From: UBA4416 sp964543545
GTDB taxonomy: Bacteria; Bacteroidota; Bacteroidia; B-17B0; Aurantibacillaceae
Length of the DNA: 64,000 nt
Direction: 5' to 3'
Assembly (NCBI GenBank): GCA_964543545.1
Contig: CAZIYT010000001.1
Location: 1,054,001-1,118,000, forward strand
Part shown: positions 1-7,828 of the stretch, in pieces
Position numbering within the stretch: position 1 is the first letter of the stretch
Layout of the letters: the number at the start of each line of letters is the position of its first letter
Notes under the pieces: generated by a model
The model's input: the letters and a program-made list of their open reading frames with translations, nothing else
The model's database searches: none
Told to the model about the DNA's origin: nothing
Position numbers and translations under genes: made by a program

Positions 1-1
1 G

Positions 2-523
2 CGGCTTGATTCTTCCAACTGGCCTTTCGAGCAAAGTCAGCAACTATTGATGCGGCCATACCTGACCGGCCAACCGGAGGTGCTTGCGTTCGACGATGGA
101 GCCATCTTGAATGCGCAAACCACTCCTACGCTTATCCAAAGTATCGTTATCCGTAGCGGAGATGTCGTGGATGCCATCCAATGTACCAATGCCAGCAGCA
201 ACGGCTCGTATGTGGTACAACTATTGCAACACGGTGGTGATGGCGGCAACGGGAACAATCCGATCAATCTCACAAATGGCCTCACCGCTTTCAGTTACGT
301 AACAGGCAACTGGTACGGACAAAATGTGGTAGTTCAAATCACCATCAACGGTACAAGTTATCCCGCCACCATTAATCCCAAGGTAGTTGATACACAAAAT
401 TTTCAGGTGACTGCTCCGGCGGGTAAAACTATTATTGCATTCAGTGGCCAAACCTGTTATGTGAATCTGGCAGGCGGAGGTTTCACCTGGGTGTTATCGC
501 AGATCAACGGCGTATTTGGTTAG
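2..523 (+). CDS. C-terminal part of a jacalin-like lectin-domain protein (cut by window edge)
   Basis: The frame is open from base 2, so the true start lies outside the window; the first internal starts are TTG at 47 and ATG at 50. About 173 codons are visible. The segment with GDVVDAIQ, then a glycine/asparagine-rich stretch, a GNWYG turn, and a closing Gly-rich strand with IIAFSGQ and FTWVL resembles a jacalin-type beta-prism repeat, which often forms carbohydrate-binding tails on secreted bacterial proteins. No T9SS sorting domain follows; the protein ends right after the beta-prism. The lectin call is by pattern only and the function of the full protein is unknown. Confidence 0.5.
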   Translation, partial: RLDSSNWPFEQSQQLLMRPYLTGQPEVLAFDDGAILNAQTTPTLIQSIVIRSGDVVDAIQCTNASSNGSYVVQLLQHGGDGGNGNNPINLTNGLTAFSYVTGNWYGQNVVVQITINGTSYPATINPKVVDTQNFQVTAPAGKTIIAFSGQTCYVNLAGGGFTWVLSQINGVFG

Positions 524-706
524 TGATTTTTTTACAGGTGAAGTTAAAGATGAAAATGTGTGTGCTCCGAAACCCGCCACTTCGCTTAGGTACAAACTTA
601 AGTCTTTGTGCTTCGTTTGCCCGACCGAATGCAAAGCCCGGGACTGTTCACGCAAGTCATGCCACATTGAATCGCACATTCCGCGTTTGAAATTATAGGT
701 TGGTAT

Positions 707-1438
707 TTACCAGGGGAAAACTTCGCCTGATTGTGAAAAAGTTCCTGTTGGACCATTCTCATCAATTAATGCCATGGCAACACCTGACTTAGCACCTTCT
801 TCCGGAGTTAAGGGTGCCTGATCTGAACCGATGGATGTTTGCACCCAACCTGGACTAACTGCATTTACTTTAATCTTGGAAGCGTCAAGGGCATTAGCCA
901 GAAAAACTGTGAACTGGTTCAAGGCCGTTTTTGACGCACTATAAGCATAAGGTTTTAAAGCGTATAACCAATGTTCTTTATCCAAATGAACACCAAAGGA
1001 ACCGGACAAGCTGCTGATGTTTACAATACGCCCCGCTTTGCTTTTTTTGATTGCGGGCAATAATGCCTGAGTCAGCTCTACGGTACCGAAATAATTAATA
1101 TCAAAAGTATCCCGCAGGGTTTGTATGGGTACAGTTTCCGTGTTATTTCCGAACCATGCGCCGTCTAAAAATACGGCTGCATTGTTGATTAGAATGTCCA
1201 ACACACCGTATTCGCTTTCAATATATTTTCTAACGTTATCAATATCAGTCGGATTACTGATATCAAGTTTAACAAAGGTGACATCTAATGATGCTTCCCT
1301 TAGGGCCGCTTCCGCTTTTTTACCTTCGATTTCATTTCTTGCCCCTAATAAAACCTTAATATTATGAGCTGCTAATTGTTTCGCTGTTTCAAAACCTATG
1401 CCTTTATTCGCTCCGGTGACTAATGCTAACTTTTTCAT
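707..1438 (-). CDS. Short-chain dehydrogenase/reductase (carbonyl-reductase type)
   Basis: A 243-residue classical SDR, a cytoplasmic NAD(P)H-dependent oxidoreductase. The cofactor motif TGANKGIG is at residues 8-15, NNAA at 85-88, the active-site Asn near 115, Ser near 142, and the YxxxK pair at Tyr166/Lys170 (YSASK). The ANKGIG form and the 'PGWVQT' segment are typical of the carbonyl-reductase-like subgroup, so a small aldehyde or ketone is a likely substrate, but it cannot be named. It lies 115 bp downstream of an AraC regulator on the same strand and has its own -7 box (TACATTTG). The AraC gene is a plausible regulator. Confidence 0.85.
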   Translation of the reverse strand: MKKLALVTGANKGIGFETAKQLAAHNIKVLLGARNEIEGKKAEAALREASLDVTFVKLDISNPTDIDNVRKYIESEYGVLDILINNAAVFLDGAWFGNNTETVPIQTLRDTFDINYFGTVELTQALLPAIKKSKAGRIVNISSLSGSFGVHLDKEHWLYALKPYAYSASKTALNQFTVFLANALDASKIKVNAVSPGWVQTSIGSDQAPLTPEEGAKSGVAMALIDENGPTGTFSQSGEVFPW

Positions 1439-1462
1439 ATTACAAGTTGTTTAATTTCAATG

Positions 1463-1470
1463 CAAATGTA
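1463..1470 (-). promoter_or_regulatory. -7 promoter box for the SDR gene
   Basis: On the minus strand the sequence reads TACATTTG, a perfect match to the Bacteroidota TAnnTTTG element, about 25 bases before the SDR ATG. No clear TTG is seen at the usual -33 distance, which would fit a promoter needing an activator. Confidence 0.5.
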
Positions 1471-1553
1471 GAGAGGATGGCATGGACAGTGTTAGCGTAA
1501 TCAAAACCGATCCTTACTAAAATCAAACTTTCTTGCCCAACTTCGAGGAGCAA

Positions 1554-2465
1554 CTATTCCTTATGTAATTTTCTGTAATCTGTAGGAGAACTGCTGGCAT
1601 GCTTTTTAAAGAACAGATTGAAATGAGACGGCTCCTCGAAAGCGAGTGCAGAAGCAATCTCCGCAATGTTCCAGTTGGTTAATTTTAATAGGATCTTGGC
1701 CTCTTGAAGAAGCCTTGCTGCGATGATCTCACTTACGGTTCTTCCTTTAGACAATTTTACCTGGCGGTTCAAATAATTGGGATGTAGTGACAGGCTGTCT
1801 GCGAAATCCTTCGCAGTTTTAAATTTGATCGTATCCTGAGGGGATTCTATGGGAAACTGCGATTCTAACAATCTTATAAAGGAACAGGCGATAACCTCGG
1901 TGGTATTATTTGTTTTTACGAAGGAGCTAAACGGAGCGAGCTTTTGCGCATTAAAAATGATTTCAAGTAAATAAGTGCGTTGCAGATTATCTTTAAAAGG
2001 GCTGTCGTCTTTTGCTTCATCAAACATTTTATGGTATACCTCAATAAAGTGTTTGGTCTGCTCCTCCGTAAGGGAATAAATGTTCTGCCTGCCTGGTTTA
2101 TAGATCGGGAATTCAAGCAGACGATAACCGCTGTTCGCTTTAGTAATAAACTCCTCTCTAAAGACGCAACTGATGCCGGAGTACCCTAAACCGGCCGCAT
2201 GTATCCCAAAAGGAATTTTTGTGGTGGTGAATAGTAAGGAGTTGCCCGAAATATCAATGTTCTTATCTTCAAATTCAAGCCGATAGTCCCCTTGTAATAA
2301 AGTGGCGGTGTAAAATTTCTTCCTGCTATATTCCAATGAAAAAATCGGGTTACCGGTTATGCTCAGGTCCAGTATATGAAAAGTATCTGTATCATTCCGG
2401 ATAGTTTCTGATAAGGAAGTAATATTTGCAGGGTCAATGGAAGATATAGTATCAGAAATTTTCAT
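1554..2465 (-). CDS. AraC-family transcriptional regulator
   Basis: A 303-residue protein with an N-terminal cupin-like sensing region (about 1-190) and a C-terminal double helix-turn-helix (about 210-300). Signs are the 'FADSLSLHPNYLNRQVK' first helix pair, the 'AARLLQEAKILLKLTNWNIAEIA' linker and the classical 'FEEPSHFNLFFKKHASSSPTDYR' second helix pair. It is a cytoplasmic DNA-binding regulator. The next gene downstream on the same strand is an SDR oxidoreductase, and AraC-SDR pairs are common, so control of that gene is likely. The coding sequence is visibly more AT-rich than the housekeeping genes further along, which together with the decayed TetR gene upstream suggests an acquired block. 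Confidence 0.88.
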   Translation of the reverse strand: MKISDTISSIDPANITSLSETIRNDTDTFHILDLSITGNPIFSLEYSRKKFYTATLLQGDYRLEFEDKNIDISGNSLLFTTTKIPFGIHAAGLGYSGISCVFREEFITKANSGYRLLEFPIYKPGRQNIYSLTEEQTKHFIEVYHKMFDEAKDDSPFKDNLQRTYLLEIIFNAQKLAPFSSFVKTNNTTEVIACSFIRLLESQFPIESPQDTIKFKTAKDFADSLSLHPNYLNRQVKLSKGRTVSEIIAARLLQEAKILLKLTNWNIAEIASALAFEEPSHFNLFFKKHASSSPTDYRKLHKE

Positions 2466-2638
2466 AAGTAAAAATAAGTAAAAATCAGCTCGAAAAGATC
2501 AGCGCTCAATTTAAAATACGTTGTTTCGTAACCTTCTACTTTGAAATTTAAGGTGTAAATTTCAACGCAGACTTCGAGATCCTTTTCTTCTATACTTCTG
2601 ATCATTGGTGCATTTTATAAAACTTACAATTTATTTAT

Positions 2639-2915
2639 CTATCGGATTAACGTCATTTGTTCGCACATTGTTTTTAGATACTCAATTAGTTGTCCTTTGG
2701 GAAGGGAAACTGGTTTTAGAAATATTGCACGCTGAAGTGGAAATTGCCGAATGGTTCCTATAACAGAATAATATAACGAGTAGTGGATTCACTTCTTCCC
2801 GGAACACTCCCTTATCTTTTCCCTCCTCAATGATCCGGGTAAAAAAGCTGCGGTTTTTTTGTAAGTTTTTGTAATAAATGAGTCAATTCAGGGTAAGCAC
2901 TACTGTGTGTTCAGC
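2639..2915 (-). pseudogene. Decayed C-terminal remnant of a TetR/AcrR-type regulator
   Basis: Reading the minus strand, three frames must be joined to give one TetR-like C-terminal half: 'SSAYPELTHLLQKL' (about 2900-2860), then 'RSFFTRIIEEGKDKGVFREE' (about 2850-2785), then 'SVIGTIRQFPLQRAIFLKP' on to the stop at 2639-2641. The order, and the 'IIEEGKxxGVFR' signature, fit the ligand-binding domain of TetR regulators. At least two frameshifts are needed, there is an in-frame stop just upstream, and no DNA-binding domain is present. The identification is by recalled pattern; a translated search would settle it. Confidence 0.5.
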
Positions 2916-2950
2916 TACATCGCGCACCTATCAAAGGATTTAGCACAAAC

Positions 2951-2989
2951 AAAAAACCGGACTTCTCTGAATAATCAAGAAAAGTCCGG
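2951..2989 (-). terminator. Rho-independent terminator, minus strand
   Basis: Arms at 2957-2964 (ccggactt) and 2982-2989 (aagtccgg) pair; read on the minus strand the hairpin is followed by a run of six T (2951-2956). It lies just past the tRNA-end-like repeat, with no protein gene feeding into it, so it may end a small RNA. Confidence 0.6.
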
Positions 2990-2993
2990 CTTA

Positions 2994-3008
2994 GTACACA
3001 GCGCCGGA
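2994..3008 (-). repeat. Near-copy of the tRNA-Leu 3' end
   Basis: The 15 bases here match 14 of 15 bases of 3164-3178, which on the minus strand are the T-arm end, acceptor strand and discriminator of the tRNA-Leu gene. Upstream on the minus strand the sequence does not fold as a whole tRNA; instead ACACAG/CTGTGT and GCCAC/GTGGC arms pair. It could be an attachment-site remnant or the tail of a lost second tRNA. Confidence 0.5.
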
Positions 3009-3126
3009 TTGCCACGATGTGGCGGACCGTTCTGTGTCGCTTTGAAAATGAAAGCCAAAATCCTGCGGATTTTATTTTTTATTTGCAGAATCCCTTACAA
3101 GCAAGCTTGACCGGTCTTCTCCAAAT

Positions 3127-3150
3127 AAAAAAGCCAAACTTTCGTTTGGC
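3127..3150 (-). terminator. Terminator of the tRNA-Leu transcript
   Basis: Arms gccaaac (3133-3139) and gtttggc (3144-3150) with a four-base loop; on the minus strand a six-T run follows (3127-3132). It sits 15 bases past the tRNA 3' end. Confidence 0.8.
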
Positions 3151-3164
3151 CTTTCATTCATTCG

Positions 3165-3243
3165 TACCCAGCGCCGGACTCGAACCGGCACGGTTTCCCA
3201 CAGGTGTTTGAGACCAGCGCGTCTACCATTCCGCCAGCTGGGC
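3165..3243 (-). tRNA. tRNA-Leu (anticodon CAA)
   Basis: The minus strand folds as a 79-nt tRNA: acceptor GCCCAGC/GCTGGGT with a G-U first pair, discriminator A, T arm GCCGG-TTCGAGT-CCGGC, anticodon loop CTCAAAC giving CAA (reads UUG), and a short extra arm of about 11 nt. CCA is not encoded. Two oddities are seen: a T-T mismatch in the second anticodon-stem pair, and a D-loop one base shorter (AATGGTAGA) than I would expect for this tRNA. A terminator follows closely. Confidence 0.85.
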
Positions 3244-3430
3244 ATTTAGTTTTTTGAATTGCTACTCTGCAATTTTGTTTTTTGTCCCGAAATGGGTTCG
3301 GGATTTCTGCTTTTCCACGTCAGGTGTGGCTTGCAGGCTCCAGAATTAAGCCTAACTTTACAAGCCGGGCTTAAATCGGGCAGCAAATGTAACGGTTTTT
3401 CTCTGCGAATCAAAAAAATGCCCCGAATTA

Positions 3431-3462
3431 TTGTGTAAACCCGCTGAAAATTAGTAAATTTG
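3431..3462 (+). promoter_or_regulatory. Promoter of prs (-33 TTG, -7 TAAATTTG)
   Basis: TTG at 3431-3433 and TAAATTTG at 3455-3462 are 21 bases apart, fitting the Bacteroidota sigma-A consensus. Transcription should begin near 3466, leaving a leader of only about a dozen bases before the prs ATG. Confidence 0.65.
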
Positions 3463-3478
3463 CCTCCCTTACAAAAAA

Positions 3479-4411
3479 ATGGAAACAGAAGTTCAGTTAT
3501 TTTCAGGCAGTGCCACCAAGTCACTTTCCGAGCAAATCGCCAGGTCTTACGGAAAAGATCTTGGGAAAATTTCTCATTACCGTTTCAGCGATGGCGAGAT
3601 CCAGGTATCTTACGAGGAAAGCATCCGCGGACAAAGCGTGTTTGTGATCCAGAGTACCATGCCGCCAACCGACAACCTCATGGAAGTGCTCCTGATGATC
3701 GACGCTGCCAAACGGGCTTCTGCCAAGCACATCATTGCCGTATTGCCTTACTTTGGCTATGCCCGCCAGGATCGTAAAGACCAGCCGCGCGTAGCCATCG
3801 GCGCCAAGCTGGTAGCCGATATGCTGGCGGTAGCCGGTGCCACCCGCGTGATGACGATGGACCTCCATGCCGACCAGATCCAGGGCTTCTTCGACGTTCC
3901 GGTGGATCATTTATACGCTTCTTCTATTTTCTTACCATACATCCAAAGCCTGAACCTGCCGCAGCTCACCATTGCCGCGCCCGATATGGGAGGCAGTAAG
4001 CGTGCCAACGCCTATGCCAAGCACCTGAAGGCCGAGATCGTGATCTGCTACAAGCAGCGCACCAAAGCCAATGTGGTAGACCACATGACGGCCATTGGTG
4101 ATATTGAGGGAAGAAATGTCATCCTGGTGGACGACCTCGTGGATACCGGTGGTACCCTTTGCAAGGCGGCCGATATGATGATGGAGCGCGGCGCCCTGAG
4201 CGTAAGAGCCGTATGTACGCATGCCGTACTGTCCGGGAAGGCCTATGAGAATATCGAGAACTCCAAATTAACGGAGCTGATCGTGACAGATACCATTCCA
4301 TTGAAACAGGAAAGCAGCAAGATCAAAGTGATCAGCGTTTCGGAATTATTTGCCAAAGTGATCCATAGCGTTCAAAACTATGAGTCCATCAGCAGCAATT
4401 TTATTATGTAA
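3479..4411 (+). CDS. prs: Ribose-phosphate pyrophosphokinase
   Basis: A 310-residue cytoplasmic enzyme that makes PRPP from ribose 5-phosphate and ATP, feeding purine, pyrimidine, His, Trp and NAD synthesis. Visible signatures are FSDGEIQV near 36-43, the flexible catalytic segment YARQDRKDQPR at 94-104, DLHADQIQGFF starting at 128 (His130) and the PRPP loop VDDLVDTGGT at 217-226. Length and motifs match class I PRPP synthetases end to end. It has its own promoter and is followed 83 bp later by the ribosomal protein gene rplY, an arrangement common in Bacteroidota and other bacteria. Confidence 0.97.
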   Translation: METEVQLFSGSATKSLSEQIARSYGKDLGKISHYRFSDGEIQVSYEESIRGQSVFVIQSTMPPTDNLMEVLLMIDAAKRASAKHIIAVLPYFGYARQDRKDQPRVAIGAKLVADMLAVAGATRVMTMDLHADQIQGFFDVPVDHLYASSIFLPYIQSLNLPQLTIAAPDMGGSKRANAYAKHLKAEIVICYKQRTKANVVDHMTAIGDIEGRNVILVDDLVDTGGTLCKAADMMMERGALSVRAVCTHAVLSGKAYENIENSKLTELIVTDTIPLKQESSKIKVISVSELFAKVIHSVQNYESISSNFIM

Positions 4412-4494
4412 AACAAACCCGTCAAAATAAAACAAACCGGTGAAGGGCAAAATGAACGGGCATTTTTAAGCTCACCAAACTAAAAATATAAATA

Positions 4495-5076
4495 ATGAAA
4501 TCAGTAACATTGAGCGGTTCGTTACGTGCGAACGTAGGGAAAGTTGACGCAAAAGCGATCAGGGAAAAAGGAAATGTACCATGTGTGATCTATGGTGGAA
4601 AAGAACAAATCCACTTCGAGGCAGACATCCGTGCATTCAAACCGGTTATCTTCACGCCGAATGCGCATATCGTAGAAATTAACTTAGACGGTAAAGTATA
4701 TAGAACAGTATTACAGGATGCACAGTACCACAAAATCAACGATAAACTGATCCACGCGGATTTCCTGGAGATCGTTGAAGGCAAACCGGTAACGGCTAAT
4801 ATCCCTGTTGTATTAACAGGTCAGTCGGAAGGTGTGAAAAAAGGTGGAAAATTAGTATTGAAACTGCGTAAGTTAAAAGCACGTGGTTTAGCTAACGAAT
4901 TACCTGACAGCATCGACATCGCAATTGATAAATTAGACATCGGCGACGGTATCTCTGTTGGTGATATCGACATCAAAGGTGTAACCCTGCTGAACGCTAA
5001 AAACGTATCGGTGGTGTCTGTTCAGACAACCCGTGCGGTAGCAGCTGAAAACAACGCAGGCCCAGCTAAAAAATAA
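4495..5076 (+). CDS. rplY: 50S ribosomal protein bL25 (CTC/TL5 type)
   Basis: A 193-residue protein with the N-terminal 5S-rRNA-binding bL25 domain (about 5-92; 'REKGNVPCVIYGG', 'HADFLEI') and a C-terminal beta domain ('VPVVLTGQSEGVKKGG', 'IDIAIDKLDIGDGISVGDI') as in the long CTC/TL5 form. It binds 5S rRNA on the large subunit. It follows prs on the same strand and ends at a strong bidirectional terminator. The tail after about 165 is Ala/Asn-rich. Length is normal for the two-domain form. Confidence 0.95.
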   Translation: MKSVTLSGSLRANVGKVDAKAIREKGNVPCVIYGGKEQIHFEADIRAFKPVIFTPNAHIVEINLDGKVYRTVLQDAQYHKINDKLIHADFLEIVEGKPVTANIPVVLTGQSEGVKKGGKLVLKLRKLKARGLANELPDSIDIAIDKLDIGDGISVGDIDIKGVTLLNAKNVSVVSVQTTRAVAAENNAGPAKK

Positions 5077-5099
5077 TTTCAGGTAAATTACCTCTTACA

Positions 5100-5138
5100 A
5101 AAAAACCTCTTTCAACTATTGAAAGAGGTTTTTTGTTT
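5100..5138. terminator. Bidirectional terminator between rplY and the Lon-domain gene
   Basis: A near-perfect 12-bp stem (5104-5115 with 5119-5130, three-base loop) has an A-run on the left and a T-run on the right, so it can end both the plus transcript from rplY and the minus transcript arriving from 5220. Confidence 0.85.
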
Positions 5139-5190
5139 TACCGGGCTGAGCAATTACCCGGTAGAAAAAAAGTTAGAGGTAAAACGCAGG

Positions 5191-5206
5191 CTGAGCGGAG
5201 TCGAAG
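5191..5206 (+). repeat. Dispersed repeat copy 1 (ctgagcggagtcgaag)
   Basis: This short sequence recurs at 8066-8080 (plus orientation, one change) and, inverted, at 14437-14451 and 33347-33361. All four copies are intergenic and next to hairpins or terminators. Confidence 0.6.
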
Positions 5207-5219
5207 CCTACACGGTAGG

Positions 5220-5825
5220 CTAATTCAAAATAAACTTGTCCTGCAGCTCCTGCTCGGTTTTGATCAGGTGCATGAAGAGCCTGATCTTTGATTTCAGGAG
5301 CACTTCTTTTTCTTCGGGAGTAGTGGCTTTGATAAGCTCATATTTTTCGGGGGAAGAAAAATCCAGCAGGCGCGCAATGCTGTATACATTGGCATTGTCG
5401 AAGGCATCTTCCTCTACCGTGCTGCGCTGGGCGAGCCAGAGGTATTCTCTGGTGAGGTCCTGGAGCGCAACAGACGCTTTACTATTGATCTCCTGTTCCT
5501 GGCTGATGATGCCGGCGCCATATAATTTAGGGCTCAGCACCGAAGAAAATTCTACCATTCTGAATACCCGGACGCCTTCAATTAAGATGTCCATCTCGCC
5601 GTTGTCGTAGGTTTTTATAATGTGATTGATTTTTACTTCGATGCCGTATTTTCCTACGGCTTTCTGGTGTACAAAGGGAATCCCGAAATGCGCTTCATTG
5701 GCGATGCAATCCGCTACCAGTTGTTTGTAGCGTTCCTCGTAGATGTGCAGGGTCTTTGTTTCTCCGGGCAATAATACCATATTGAGGGGAAACATGGGTA
5801 TGGTGAGTTGTTGTTGTGTTGCCAT
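5220..5825 (-). CDS. LON peptidase substrate-binding-domain protein
   Basis: A 201-residue stand-alone LON N-terminal (LAN/PUA-like) domain protein, with no AAA or protease domain. Signatures are 'IPMFPLNMVLLPGETKTLHIYEERY' at about 9-33, 'FGIPFV', 'VKINHIIKTYDNGEMDILIEG' and 'LLDFSSPEKYELIKA'. Family members are cytoplasmic; their exact role is not established and they probably bind unfolded or hydrophobic segments. It is monocistronic between a shared terminator and its own -7 box. I choose the ATG at 5825 because the conserved domain begins within ten residues of it. Confidence 0.85.
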   Translation of the reverse strand: MATQQQLTIPMFPLNMVLLPGETKTLHIYEERYKQLVADCIANEAHFGIPFVHQKAVGKYGIEVKINHIIKTYDNGEMDILIEGVRVFRMVEFSSVLSPKLYGAGIISQEQEINSKASVALQDLTREYLWLAQRSTVEEDAFDNANVYSIARLLDFSSPEKYELIKATTPEEKEVLLKSKIRLFMHLIKTEQELQDKFILN

Positions 5826-5871
5826 TTTTTTAAGTTTAATGGTTTCTTTCTTTAACCCGGAGATTCTTACT

Positions 5872-5879
5872 CAAAGTTA
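5872..5879 (-). promoter_or_regulatory. -7 promoter box for the LON-domain gene
   Basis: The minus strand reads TAACTTTG, a perfect TAnnTTTG match, giving a leader of about 43 bases. No TTG is seen at a good distance upstream. Confidence 0.5.
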
Positions 5880-5930
5880 CAAATATCGTGCTTAAAATTT
5901 TGTGCCAATTGATTGAATACACTTACTCGC

Positions 5931-6086
5931 TTAGTAAACAGGTCCACTCAACAAAACAGCGATCGTATTTCCTAAAAAAGTATAAACGGTAATTAATGCC
6001 CCCATTTTTTGATGTACATTTAATCTGGTTTTAAATTGACTGTACCTGTAATCCGGTTCATTTTTACAATTTATATAACGTCGCAT
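5931..6086 (-). CDS. Possible small single-span membrane protein, divergent from ctpA
   Basis: A 51-codon frame with an ATG that shares bases with the ctpA start on the other strand. It encodes a charged start ('EPDYRYSQFKTRLNVHQKMG') and then one hydrophobic span of about 20 residues ('LITVYTFLGNTIAVLLS'), ending at SGPVY. It fills the otherwise empty AT-rich gap upstream of ctpA. I know no family for it, and no TAnnTTTG box is seen on its upstream side, which lies inside ctpA. It may be real or an accident. Confidence 0.3.
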   Translation of the reverse strand: MRRYINCKNEPDYRYSQFKTRLNVHQKMGALITVYTFLGNTIAVLLSGPVY

Positions 6087-7764
6087 GAAAAAATATATTG
6101 TTATTGGCTGCATCTGCATTGCCTCCGCTTTTACCTTTAGCTTTTCCCAGGATTATTTTGAAGTATCGAAGAACCTCGATATTTTCAATACCCTGTACCG
6201 CGAACTGAATATTGCCTATGTGGATGAAACAAAGCCCGGGCAGCTCATGAAAACAGGCATTGAGGCGATGCTGGCATCACTCGATCCTTACACGAATTAT
6301 TATACCGAGAACGACATTGAGGATTACCGCTACATGACTACCGGCGAATACGGCGGCATCGGTGCGCTCATCCAGGATGTGAACAATAAGATCACGGTCA
6401 CGGAGCCTTACGAAGGTTTTTCAGCCTTTAAAGGAGGCCTGCGTGCGGGTGATGAGATCCTGGAGGTAAACGGGGTGGATGTAACGGGAAAGAGAACGGA
6501 CGACATTACCAACATGCTGAAGGGACAAGCGGGAACGCCGATCAAATTAAAGATCAGGCACCTCGGGCAAACGACCGCTCTCGACCTTAGCCTGATGCGG
6601 GAAGAGATTAAGATAAAAGCAGTGCCTTACGCCGATATGCTGAATAGCGAAGTGGGTTACATCAAGCTCAACAGCTTCACCGACAACTGCTCGGGCGAGG
6701 TGAAGGAAGCCTTTCTGAAATTAAAGGAAAAGAGCTGCAAGTCGCTGATCCTTGACCTGAGGGGCAACCCCGGAGGACTCCTGCACGAAGCGGTAAACAT
6801 TGTGAACCTCTTTGTGAATAAAGGCAGCGATGTGGTATTCACCAAAGGAAAGGTTAAAGACTGGGACAAAAATTACGTGGCCCTTTACAACGCCATCGAT
6901 ACGCAAATTCCATTGGTTGTGCTGGTCGATAATAACTCCGCCTCCGCTTCCGAGATCGTTTCGGGTGCGCTGCAGGACCTCGACAGGGCTGTGGTGCTGG
7001 GGCAGCGCTCTTATGGCAAAGGCCTGGTGCAGCAAACACGCGACCTGACCTATAACACCAAGCTGAAAGTCACGGTGGCTAAATATTACATCCCGAGCGG
7101 GCGTTGTATACAGGCGCTCGACTATACGCATAAGGACGACGAAGGGCGCGTGGAAAAAGTACCGGATTCCCTGATCACCGCATTCAAAACGAAAAACGGA
7201 CGGATTGTGTATGATGGCGCCGGCGTTTTGCCCGATTATAAAACTGAGGATGTGAAATACAGCAATGTGCTCATTACCCTCATCAACAAGCACCACATCT
7301 TTAACTATGTGAATGCCTATATGCTCCAACATCCTCAACTGCAGCTCAGGTCAGCGGATTTCCAGCTGCCGGATGCCGATTACAATGAGTTTGTGGCATA
7401 CATGAAGGATAAGGATTACAAATACATTACGCAAAGCGATTTCGCCATGGAGGAGCTGAAGGAGGATGCTAAAAAGGATAAATGCTTTGAAAGCATCGAG
7501 GCCGAGTACAATGCGCTGCTCACAAAAATGAACTCCAATAAAAAAGACGACCTGAGCCGTTTCAAACCGGAGATCAAGCAATTCATCGAGGAGGAAATCG
7601 CTTCCCGTTTCGAGTTCCAGAAAGGCAGGATTGTGATGGCCCTGAAATATGACCATGATGTGAACGAGGCCAAAAAACTGCTGGCCGACCCTAAGAAAAT
7701 GACGTCCATCCTTACTACCATTGAGAAGCCTGTCAAGCCTTTCAATGCGAATAAGCGGTTCTAA
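6085..7764 (+). CDS. C-terminal processing peptidase, S41 family (CtpA/Prc type)
   Basis: A 559-residue exported serine protease. It has a signal peptide (about 1-21), an N-terminal helical region with 'MLASLDPYTNYY', a PDZ domain (about 90-170; 'GGLRAGDEILEVNG') and the S41 catalytic core: 'LILDLRGNPGG' at 221-231, the nucleophile in SASASE at 285-290 and the general base Lys312 in YGKG. The C-terminal ~200 residues are a helical tail found in Bacteroidota members. Such enzymes trim C-termini of periplasmic proteins. It stands alone between a divergent region and the bTHX gene. Confidence 0.93.
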   Translation: MKKYIVIGCICIASAFTFSFSQDYFEVSKNLDIFNTLYRELNIAYVDETKPGQLMKTGIEAMLASLDPYTNYYTENDIEDYRYMTTGEYGGIGALIQDVNNKITVTEPYEGFSAFKGGLRAGDEILEVNGVDVTGKRTDDITNMLKGQAGTPIKLKIRHLGQTTALDLSLMREEIKIKAVPYADMLNSEVGYIKLNSFTDNCSGEVKEAFLKLKEKSCKSLILDLRGNPGGLLHEAVNIVNLFVNKGSDVVFTKGKVKDWDKNYVALYNAIDTQIPLVVLVDNNSASASEIVSGALQDLDRAVVLGQRSYGKGLVQQTRDLTYNTKLKVTVAKYYIPSGRCIQALDYTHKDDEGRVEKVPDSLITAFKTKNGRIVYDGAGVLPDYKTEDVKYSNVLITLINKHHIFNYVNAYMLQHPQLQLRSADFQLPDADYNEFVAYMKDKDYKYITQSDFAMEELKEDAKKDKCFESIEAEYNALLTKMNSNKKDDLSRFKPEIKQFIEEEIASRFEFQKGRIVMALKYDHDVNEAKKLLADPKKMTSILTTIEKPVKPFNANKRF

Positions 7765-7828
7765 AGCGCATTTTTGTTTGGAGATTTCATAAAATCCATT
7801 ACTTTTGGCAAACTAAATTATCAGTATT

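Noticed and set aside
2907..3110. 67-codon plus-strand frame near the tRNA
   Set aside because: It crosses the terminator at 2951-2989 and the tRNA-end repeat; sequence has no protein pattern.
6721..7338. 205-codon minus-strand frame in the S41 protease
   Set aside because: Antisense to a clear gene with full catalytic motifs; its own translation shows no fold.
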